From Bacillota bacterium (lineage in GTDB: Bacteria; Bacillota; Clostridia; DSM-8532), in NCBI GenBank assembly GCA_023440865.1, contig JAEXRM010000117.1, forward strand, positions 20,889-84,888: a DNA stretch of 64,000 nucleotides, written 5' to 3'. Of this stretch, positions 53,680 to 59,823 are shown one piece after another. Position numbers and translations under genes: made by a program. The notes below the pieces were generated by a model that saw nothing but the letters and a program-made list of their open reading frames with translations, did not search any database and was not told where the DNA came from. Within the stretch, counting starts at the first letter, position 1; each line of letters begins with the position of its first letter.

Positions 53680-54720
53680 ATGTTCATGACATTTCGCTGG
53701 TATGGCGCCGACGACCCCGTCAAGCTCGAGCACATCCGGCAGATCCCCGGCATGAAAGGCATCGTTTCCGCGATCTACGACGTACCGGTGGGCGAGGCGT
53801 GGCCAATGGAGCGCATCCTCGCACTCAAGGACACCGTGGAGGCGCACGGGCTCGAACTCTCGGTCATCGAGAGCGTGCCGGTGCACGAGGACATCAAACT
53901 CGGCCGGCCCACCCGCGACCGGTACATCGACAACTATTGCACAACCGTGCGCCGGCTCGGGGAGGCAGGCATCCGCACCGTCTGCTACAACTTCATGCCC
54001 GTGTTCGACTGGACGCGCTCGGCGCTCGCCCACCGGCTCCCCGACGGATCCACGACGCTCATCTACCGCCAGGCGGATGTCGACCGGATGGATCCGGCAA
54101 GGGGCGACCTGTCGCTGCCCGGCTGGGATGCCAGCTACACCCGCGACGACATGAAGGCCCTGCTCGACGCGTACCGTGACGTGACCGAGGAGGTGTTGTG
54201 GGAGAACCTGGGCTATTTCCTCGACCGGGTCATTCCTGCAGCCGAGGAGGCAGGCGTCAACATGGCCATCCATCCCGACGATCCGCCGTGGCCCATTTTC
54301 GGCCTGCCGCGCATCATCACCGACTGCGAGCATCTGGAGCGGTTCCTCAGGCGGGTCGACTCTCCCGCGAACGGTCTGACGTTGTGCTCGGGTTCACTCG
54401 GTGTCAGCCCGAGGAACGACATTCCGGCGCTCATCCGGCGTTTCGGCAAGCGCATCCGCTTTGCCCACATCCGCAACGTGCTCATATCGGGGGAGGGCAG
54501 CTTCGAGGAAACAGCCCACCTTTCCGAAAAAGGGTCACTCGACATGGTGGAAATCGTCAAGGCCTATCATGAGGTCGGCTTCGACGGCCCGTACCGCCCC
54601 GACCATGGGCGCATGATCTGGGATGAGACCGGAAGACCCGGTTACGGCCTGTACGACCGCGCCCTGGGCGCCGTCTACATCAACGGCATCCAGGAGGCGG
54701 TGCGCAAGCTGATGGGATGA
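53680..54720 (+). CDS. uxuA: Mannonate dehydratase
   Basis: A 346-residue UxuA, which dehydrates D-mannonate to 2-keto-3-deoxygluconate in glucuronate breakdown. The TIM-barrel fold has the metal and substrate residues in MAIHPDDPPW, CSGSLGVSPRND, RFAHIRNV and YRPDHGRMIWDE. ATG 53680 follows GGGGAGGG. No other uronate genes (uxaC, kdgK, kdgA) lie near. The position between a helicase and pdxA gives no operon context. It fits with use of plant polysaccharides. Confidence 0.95.
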   Translation: MFMTFRWYGADDPVKLEHIRQIPGMKGIVSAIYDVPVGEAWPMERILALKDTVEAHGLELSVIESVPVHEDIKLGRPTRDRYIDNYCTTVRRLGEAGIRTVCYNFMPVFDWTRSALAHRLPDGSTTLIYRQADVDRMDPARGDLSLPGWDASYTRDDMKALLDAYRDVTEEVLWENLGYFLDRVIPAAEEAGVNMAIHPDDPPWPIFGLPRIITDCEHLERFLRRVDSPANGLTLCSGSLGVSPRNDIPALIRRFGKRIRFAHIRNVLISGEGSFEETAHLSEKGSLDMVEIVKAYHEVGFDGPYRPDHGRMIWDETGRPGYGLYDRALGAVYINGIQEAVRKLMG

Positions 54721-54797
54721 ACGCATCCCCGCATTGGCGGCGGAACGCGGGAACCGCATCGCACCTGCGATGTGGACGCGCGGCTCGATACGGCCCT

Positions 54798-54826
54798 TTG
54801 ACAAGCAGACGCAATCTTGCTATGCT
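54798..54826 (+). promoter_or_regulatory. Strong promoter before a perfect hairpin
   Basis: TTGACA (54798-54803), a 17-base spacer and TATGCT (54821-54826). Transcription would start near 54833, just inside the 15-bp inverted repeat that follows. Confidence 0.8.
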
Positions 54827-54827
54827 A

Positions 54828-54882
54828 ACAGATGATTCCGTGTCCGGTCGCATGAGGCCGTGCACGGAATCATCTGTGTTTT
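54828..54882 (+). terminator. Perfect 15-bp dyad with T-tract, start-proximal terminator or operator
   Basis: ACAGATGATTCCGTG (54828-54842) and CACGGAATCATCTGT (54863-54877) pair without mismatch around a 20-base loop, and GTTTTC follows. A transcript from the promoter just upstream would end within about 50 bases. It may be a tiny RNA, an attenuator for pdxA, a terminator for uxuA, or a DNA operator at the start point. Confidence 0.65.
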
Positions 54883-55028
54883 CGGCGTTTCTGTTCCGGA
54901 CAACCGTTCGCGCGACGGTCAGGTTTCTGTCGACGGTCTTTCCCGTACGGCGGAGTCTCCGGCTCACCGGAGATTCCCGATCGACGGAGATGCGTATGGA
55001 CGGGAATCGCGTGCATGGGGAGGGTGGC

Positions 55029-56072
55029 ATGAGCAAGCCTGTCATCGGCATACCATTGGGCGATCCGGCCGGCATCGGACCGGAGATCGCCCTCAAGGCG
55101 GTCCTGAATCCGGAGATCGGCTATGCCTGCATTCCGGTTCTGGTCGGGCCCCGTGCTGTTGCGGAGGATGCCGTGCGGCGGTTCCGCCTGTCGCTGAGGC
55201 TGGCCGACTGCCCGGAGGCGGGGGCGCTTCCCCTTCAGCCGCCCCCTGGCAGCGTGCTGCTGCGCGATACGGGGGTGTTCGACATGACGGACCAGCTGTT
55301 CGGCGTCGTGTCCGCTGCCTGTGGAAAGGCCGCATACGAGGCCGTCGCCACTAGCATCGACGAGGCGCTCCGGGGCCGGTTCGATGCCGTCGCGACGACT
55401 CCCCTGAACAAGGAATCCCTGCGTGCGGCTGGCATCCGGGACATCGGCCACACGGAGATCTTCGGCCGCCTCACCGGTGTCGCGGATCCCCTGACCCTTT
55501 TCCAGACACGCGAGCTGCGCATCTTCTTCCTGTCCAGGCATGTTTCGCTGCGCCAGGCCTGCGACCTGGTGACGCGGGATCGGGTCGAGCGGGTCGGACG
55601 CGCCTGTGTGGATGCCATGCGTCGGCTTGGGCTCGCCACCTGCCGGCTTGCTGTGGCGGGATTGAACCCGCACAGCGGCGAGCATGGCTTGTTCGGGGAC
55701 GAGGAAGGCCGGGCGATCGAACCGGCGGTGGATACGCTCCGCCGCGAAGGGTTTGACGTCACCGGTCCCGTGCCGGCCGATTCGGTGTTCCATCAGGCCG
55801 CGCACGGGCGGTATGATGCGGTCCTGTCGCTGTACCACGACCAGGGGCATATCGCCGCCAAGACCTATGACTTCGAGCGGACGATCTCGCTGACGATCGG
55901 ACTGCCGTTCCTCCGTACCTCGGTCGACCACGGAACGGCCTTCGACATCGCCGGCAAGGGCATCGCCGCCGCCATCAGCATGGAGGAGGCCATCCTGGCC
56001 GCCGTCCGCTACACCCGGCCCTACCGGGCATCCTATGCCACCCAGACGACACCGGAGGTACCGACGACTTGA
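55029..56072 (+). CDS. pdxA: 4-hydroxythreonine-4-phosphate dehydrogenase family protein
   Basis: A 347-residue PdxA-family NAD-dependent dehydrogenase. IPLGDPAGIGPEIALKAV opens the fold; metal-binding His residues lie in RDIGHTEIFGRLTG, VLSLYHDQGHIAAK and TSVDHGTAFDIAGKG. ATG 55029 follows GGGGAGGGTGG. In pyridoxal phosphate synthesis PdxA acts after SerC. The PdxA2 branch instead oxidises 4-phospho-threonate or erythronate with a DUF1537 kinase, which is absent here. Both roles remain possible. It overlaps trmB at the end. Confidence 0.88.
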   Translation: MSKPVIGIPLGDPAGIGPEIALKAVLNPEIGYACIPVLVGPRAVAEDAVRRFRLSLRLADCPEAGALPLQPPPGSVLLRDTGVFDMTDQLFGVVSAACGKAAYEAVATSIDEALRGRFDAVATTPLNKESLRAAGIRDIGHTEIFGRLTGVADPLTLFQTRELRIFFLSRHVSLRQACDLVTRDRVERVGRACVDAMRRLGLATCRLAVAGLNPHSGEHGLFGDEEGRAIEPAVDTLRREGFDVTGPVPADSVFHQAAHGRYDAVLSLYHDQGHIAAKTYDFERTISLTIGLPFLRTSVDHGTAFDIAGKGIAAAISMEEAILAAVRYTRPYRASYATQTTPEVPTT

Positions 56073-56719
56073 GAATGCGCAACATCCCCGACGCGGCCCA
56101 GAAGGTCGCCCGCAGTGCCTGTTTCATTTCCGAACCCGCCACGCTGAAGGGGCGCTGGCGCGAACACCTGCAGGTGGACGGCCCGCTGCATGTGGAAATC
56201 GGATCCGGCAAGGGCCGGTTCATCACGACCCTGGCCCACCAGCAGCCGGGGACGGCCTTTGTCGCCATCGAACGCTTCACATCCGTGCTGGTGCAGCTGG
56301 TGAAGCGGATTCCCGACGAGGGGCTGACCAATCTGGCGGTCGTGAACATCGACGCCCGGGCGCTGACGGAGTGCTTCGAACCGGGTGAGATCGACCGCAT
56401 CTACCTGAACTTCTCCGATCCATGGCCCAAGAGCCGGCACGAGAACCGCCGGCTGACCTTCCGCTCCTTTCTTGACCTGTACCGCATTGTGCTTTCACAG
56501 GACGGCGAGGTGCACTTCAAGACCGACAACAAGGGCCTGTTCGACTACTCGCTCGAATCCTTCCCGGCGGCCGGATGGCAGTTGGACCACGTCACCCGCG
56601 ACCTGCACGCGGAGCTGCCACCCGAAGGCAATGTCATGACCGAATACGAGGAGAAATTCAGCGCGATGGGGCATCCCATCCACCGACTGACAGCACGGCC
56701 CGACAGAAAGGACGCCTGA
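56069..56719 (+). CDS. trmB: tRNA (guanine-N7-)-methyltransferase
   Basis: A 216-residue TrmB that methylates G46 of tRNA. The SAM site is EIGSGKGRF, and NFSDPWPKSRHENRRLTF and FKTDNKGLFDYSLE are signatures. I start at TTG 56069, overlapping the pdxA stop: it gives GGAGG a distance of about 10 bases and produces the MRMR N-terminus usual for the family. ATG 56075 is the alternative. Confidence 0.95.
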   Translation: MRMRNIPDAAQKVARSACFISEPATLKGRWREHLQVDGPLHVEIGSGKGRFITTLAHQQPGTAFVAIERFTSVLVQLVKRIPDEGLTNLAVVNIDARALTECFEPGEIDRIYLNFSDPWPKSRHENRRLTFRSFLDLYRIVLSQDGEVHFKTDNKGLFDYSLESFPAAGWQLDHVTRDLHAELPPEGNVMTEYEEKFSAMGHPIHRLTARPDRKDA

Positions 56720-56720
56720 G

Positions 56721-57014
56721 ATGGAATTCATGGAGCACAGCATCAAGATGCGCGGCACCTGCGCAACGGAACTCAAGTTCACCATCAAGGACGGGAACAT
56801 GCACAACGTGCGGTTTCTCGGCGGATGCGACGGCAACCTCAAGGCCATCATGAAACTGGTTGAAGGACGGCCCGCCGACGAGGTTGCAGGCATTCTCGCC
56901 GGCATCCGGTGCGGCCGCAAGAGCACCTCCTGCCCCGACCAGCTGTCCAAGGCCATCGAACGGGCGATGGCGGAGAAAGGGCAGGCGATGCCGGAAGGTG
57001 CAACAGGGTCTTGA
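56721..57014 (+). CDS. TSCPD-domain protein (TIGR03905 type)
   Basis: A 97-residue protein with the TSCPD motif found in some ribonucleotide reductases and in small stand-alone proteins of unknown function. Conserved cysteines appear in RGTCATELKF, GGCDGNLKAI and IRCGRKSTSCPDQL, fit for metal binding. ATG 56721 follows trmB by one base with AAAGGA inside its end, so the two are co-translated. The following 140 bases hold no feature until the tRNA promoter. Confidence 0.85.
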   Translation: MEFMEHSIKMRGTCATELKFTIKDGNMHNVRFLGGCDGNLKAIMKLVEGRPADEVAGILAGIRCGRKSTSCPDQLSKAIERAMAEKGQAMPEGATGS

Positions 57015-57154
57015 TGAAGAGCGCGCCGGAAGGAGTATTGACGCCGACATGAAGGCTGTACGGGCCGGGTCCACTGGTGATATGCAACGCGACGCCCACT
57101 GGCTGCTGTGCCCCAAACCACGCATGGTCAGCACACTTCGTGACGCATTTGCGA

Positions 57155-57184
57155 TTGACACGGGCATGTCGGCTGTTGTATACT
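57155..57184 (+). promoter_or_regulatory. Promoter of tRNA-Trp
   Basis: TTGACA (57155-57160), an 18-base spacer and TATACT (57179-57184), about 85 bases before the tRNA. Confidence 0.75.
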
Positions 57185-57269
57185 AATCTTCGCCGGTTGA
57201 GATTGATTGGCGTGGACGTTCTGCCGAGCCAGATCGTGAAGACGCATATCGATACGGCATGCAGGTCAT

Positions 57270-57345
57270 AGGAGTGTAGCTCAGTTGGTAGAGCAACGGT
57301 CTCCAAAACCGTAGGTCTAGGGTTCGAGCCCCTACTCTCCTGCCA
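57270..57345 (+). tRNA. trnW: tRNA-Trp (anticodon CCA)
   Basis: A 76-nt cloverleaf. The D arm is in GTAGCTCAGTTGGTAGAGC, the anticodon stem ACGGT/ACCGT surrounds loop CTCCAAA with anticodon CCA at 57303-57305, and the T arm is TAGGG-TTCGAGC-CCCTA. The acceptor AGGAGTG pairs with CTCTCCT with one T-T mismatch, and the 3' CCA is encoded. In many Bacillota tRNA-Trp precedes secE-nusG; here it stands alone with its own terminator and marks a change in base composition. Confidence 0.95.
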
Positions 57346-57347
57346 CA

Positions 57348-57386
57348 GAAAACCCGCTTCCTAAAAGGGATGGCGGGTTTTCTCTT
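57348..57386 (+). terminator. Intrinsic terminator after tRNA-Trp
   Basis: GAAAACCCGC (57348-57357), a 15-base loop, GCGGGTTTTC (57373-57382), then TCTTC. Confidence 0.85.
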
Positions 57387-57490
57387 CAAGAAATAGATTC
57401 GTATTTGTCACAATGGTTATGTACACTGAGCAATATGTACAGGAAATGGACGTATCATTAAGCTACACTGAATCCAGAACCTGCTTTCTC

Positions 57491-57572
57491 CAACTGAATA
57501 GGGCAAAGCTGTCGAAAGGCAGTGACGCAAAACTACAGGGTCTACGGGCTGATGCCTACGACCGCCAGTTGC
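57491..57572 (+). promoter_or_regulatory. c-di-GMP-I (GEMM-I) riboswitch aptamer, copy 1
   Basis: Conserved GEMM-I blocks are present in order: AATAGGGCAAAGC, a GAAA-capped P2 (CTGTC-GAAA-GGCAG), GTGACGCAAAA, a P3 arm with its CCTACG tetraloop-receptor side and a closing P1 (CAACTG 57491-57496 with CAGTTG 57566-57571). The P1 3' strand CCAGTTGC (57565-57572) can alternatively pair with the terminator arm GCGATTGG (57600-57607). Ligand binding, by holding P1, should therefore free the terminator and turn the gene off. Confidence 0.9.
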
Positions 57573-57598
57573 TGAAAACAAGCTCCGCAAGGAAACAT

Positions 57599-57633
57599 GG
57601 CGATTGGGATTTGTACCAGTCGCCTTTGTTATT
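57599..57633 (+). terminator. Riboswitch terminator, copy 1
   Basis: GGCGATTGG (57599-57607), an 8-base loop, CCAGTCGCC (57616-57624) with one wobble, then TTTGTTATT. It is the expression platform of the aptamer at 57491-57572. Confidence 0.85.
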
Positions 57634-57676
57634 ATCAGGATTGAAGTCATACCGTGTCATGAAAAGGAGAATGCGA

Positions 57677-59182
57677 ATGAACAGACTGCTTCCGTTGGTC
57701 ATGGTATTCTGCCTACTGATCAGTACCGTCTCCAGTGCAGCCGTAGCCCAGCCATCTGTGACGGATACTGAGTACAATGCCGCTGACGTTTTTCTTGACG
57801 GCAGCCAGGTATTTACAAAGGGCAAGGACATCTCCACCACGGCAGGAACAACAATCCCTGGCACCATCAAGTACAAGGGGACAATGTATCTCTCCTTGGT
57901 AAAGATTGCTGAGCTTTTTGGACTTTCAGTCAACGTGGATGGAGCCGTAAAACTTGCATCTAAGGGTTCCAGTGCTGCAATATCATACAAACCAGTACAA
58001 TTTGGGCGAGCGTTGAGGGTGAGCGGCTCGTATCCCGTCTTCAAAACCGCATTTATGGAGACGCCGGATGGCACAGTCATAAACGGATTGACTTTTGCGT
58101 GCGGGGATGAGGGCGTCTCCATCGGGAACACCTACAACCTAAGCCTCAACACAGATTACAAATTGAGCGTCGTATATGACGGAAAAGTCGAAACAACGGG
58201 GATTCGCACTTCTGGGATTACACTGGCGTCATTTTCCTCGAATTATGGCGCGTGGGAAACCATTATTCCCGCCAATCCGAGCAAGGGGTTCCACTATCCA
58301 TATATTCTGAGATTTCCCAAACGTTCGAATGATATCGCAAAAGACCTTGCCGCACTCAACGCCACTTTGCTTGCCGAGGGTAGCAATGAACACCTCACCA
58401 CGACGAATGATGAAGCGGTATCCAGAGTGTTGAGCCAATACAGCGGGTGGTATTCGACCCGGTTGTCAGGCGATGGTGGATACGCGATGATGATGTCCAT
58501 GTTCCCGCGTCCTGCACAGGATGGTGGACTCTATACGCATTCTCTTGACCGGGGCACACTGTTTTCCAGTGAGGCATACCTGAATAGCCTTGGGCGTGGT
58601 AATCTGTACCGCATCGACAAGCAATTTGATTGCATGATTGCAGACGCCATCAAAACCTTTAGGGGGCTCGGAAAGACGCTGGACGAGAAAGTATTCTTGA
58701 TTGGGTTCTCCGCTTCCAGCGACTTTGCCACCCGGTTCAACTATACACATCCGGACAGGGCCAAGGCCGTTGTCGTCAATTCCGCTCCCACGCTCCCACT
58801 CACGGAGTACAAGGGCGAAACGCTTCGGTTCCCGCTAGGTGTCGGCGATATTTCAGAGGTAACCGGCCAACCTTTCAGCGTGGCGAAATACAAGGACACC
58901 CCGCAATTCTGGCACACGGGCACGGAAGATACAAACGACGGAACCTACTTTGGTGATGGCTGGGGCGATTACGGGAATTCCGATTTGAACTGGAACCAGG
59001 AAGGCATCGATTACCGTCGGCTTTTCGGTGACGAGATTGTCGCCCGCAAGAAACTTATTTCAAAGGTTTTGAATGATGCGGGGTTCACCAATATCACCCA
59101 CAAGGAATACGCCGGAGTCGGGCATGGGTGGACAGATGAAATCGTCATTGAGGCACTGAAGTTTCTCGACAAGAACAAGTGA
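57677..59182 (+). CDS. Secreted alpha/beta hydrolase with copper-amine-oxidase-like N domain
   Basis: A 501-residue secreted protein. The signal peptide (MNRLLPLVMVFCLLISTVSS, cleaved near AAVA) is followed by a region like the copper amine oxidase N-terminal (stalk) domain (YLSLVKIAELFGLSVNVDG, about 35-105), then an alpha/beta-hydrolase-like part with nucleophile Ser345 in LIGFSASSDF and His483 in GVGHGWTDE; the acid is not clear. Expression should be controlled by the c-di-GMP-I riboswitch. ATG 57677 is chosen for AAGGAG at 7 bases; the frame upstream runs through the riboswitch and is not coding. Base composition is lower in GC than the preceding genes. Confidence 0.85.
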   Translation: MNRLLPLVMVFCLLISTVSSAAVAQPSVTDTEYNAADVFLDGSQVFTKGKDISTTAGTTIPGTIKYKGTMYLSLVKIAELFGLSVNVDGAVKLASKGSSAAISYKPVQFGRALRVSGSYPVFKTAFMETPDGTVINGLTFACGDEGVSIGNTYNLSLNTDYKLSVVYDGKVETTGIRTSGITLASFSSNYGAWETIIPANPSKGFHYPYILRFPKRSNDIAKDLAALNATLLAEGSNEHLTTTNDEAVSRVLSQYSGWYSTRLSGDGGYAMMMSMFPRPAQDGGLYTHSLDRGTLFSSEAYLNSLGRGNLYRIDKQFDCMIADAIKTFRGLGKTLDEKVFLIGFSASSDFATRFNYTHPDRAKAVVVNSAPTLPLTEYKGETLRFPLGVGDISEVTGQPFSVAKYKDTPQFWHTGTEDTNDGTYFGDGWGDYGNSDLNWNQEGIDYRRLFGDEIVARKKLISKVLNDAGFTNITHKEYAGVGHGWTDEIVIEALKFLDKNK

Positions 59183-59587
59183 GTGGTAGAACGAGCGAGG
59201 GTTTTGGAGCGCGTATGCGAAGCTGCATCCAACCGAATGGGGAGAAGCCCCTCCTCTCGCTGTATAGTATTCGATACACCAATGAAGCCTACAACCGCGT
59301 CTTTCATGAACTGCCGCGTTGCCTGTTCTTTGACGGCGACAGTAGTGGCATGTCGATAAAACCTTGGGAACAATTAATAACCGGATGTAGAATTAGTTCT
59401 CAACACGTTTCGTTCGAGATTCCTATTTGTGGAATTCTGCTACATGCATTATCATTGACAAATAACGACGTGTTATTAACACTACCACTGGCAACACGCT
59501 CTTGAATGTCATATAAGATTCATTCAGATCTATGAACTGGATGATGCTAGAAAGGATTCGGCAGATTTGAATTTACATCATTTTAAA
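59183..59587 (+). other. Low-GC intergenic stretch without a supported gene
   Basis: No convincing gene is seen; a 108-codon frame here has no ribosome site and odd composition. A TTGACA at 59455-59460 is followed by AATAAC-N5-GTTATT (59461-59477), an operator-like inverted repeat in the spacer position, but the -10 is weak (AACACT). A second possible promoter for the riboswitch leader is TTGAAT (59567-59572), 17 bases, TATGTA (59590-59595). Confidence 0.5.
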
Positions 59588-59663
59588 GTTATGTAAACTG
59601 AGCTCGGAGCACAGGGAATGAGAATATCTTCCGTGTTATTCTAACTCCAGAACATACTTTCCC

Positions 59664-59745
59664 TAACTGAATAGGGCAAAGCTGCTGAAAGGCAGTGACG
59701 CAAAACTACAGGGTCTACGGGCACAAGCCTATGACCGCCAGTTGC
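59664..59745 (+). promoter_or_regulatory. c-di-GMP-I (GEMM-I) riboswitch aptamer, copy 2
   Basis: The same order of blocks as copy 1: AATAGGGCAAAGC, P2 CTGCT-GAAA-GGCAG, GTGACGCAAAA, the P3 arm and a P1 closed by AACTG (59665-59669) with CAGTT (59739-59743). P2 differs from copy 1 at two bases but keeps pairing, which supports a functional RNA. CCAGTTGC (59738-59745) can pair with GCGATTGG (59772-59779), as in copy 1, so the switch should again be OFF with ligand. Confidence 0.9.
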
Positions 59746-59771
59746 TGAAAGTACGTTCCGCAAGGAGCATG

Positions 59772-59806
59772 GCGATTGGAATATATACCAATCGCTATTA
59801 TTTTCA
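59772..59806 (+). terminator. Riboswitch terminator, copy 2
   Basis: GCGATTGG (59772-59779), an 8-base loop, CCAATCGC (59788-59795), a perfect stem, then TATTATTTT. It corresponds to copy 1 with a compensating change: the G-T wobble there is an A-T pair here. Confidence 0.85.
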
Positions 59807-59823
59807 AAAGAAAGGGATTACAA

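Larger units (their letters stand above)
57416..57633 (+). repeat. Duplicated riboswitch leader, copy 1 (copy 2 at 59588-59806)
   Basis: About 215 bases here recur at 59588-59806. Both copies begin with GTTATGTA-N-ACTGAGC (57416 and 59588), contain a c-di-GMP-I aptamer and end in a similar terminator. Homology is high in the aptamer and lower in the 50 bases before it and in the terminator loop. The sequence from 57387 to the aptamer holds the probable promoter, but I could not fix its -35 and -10 boxes. Confidence 0.9.

Noticed and set aside
57270..57345. Integration site with repeated tRNA 3' end
   Set aside because: No second copy of the tRNA-Trp 3' end and no integrase is visible in the window, so an att site cannot be claimed.
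57413..57676. N-terminal extension of the hydrolase by 88 codons
   Set aside because: The extension runs through the riboswitch and its terminator; the signal peptide and ribosome site fix the start at 57677.
59179..59505. 108-codon frame after the hydrolase gene
   Set aside because: No ribosome site, no domain, and it overlaps the hydrolase stop by chance.
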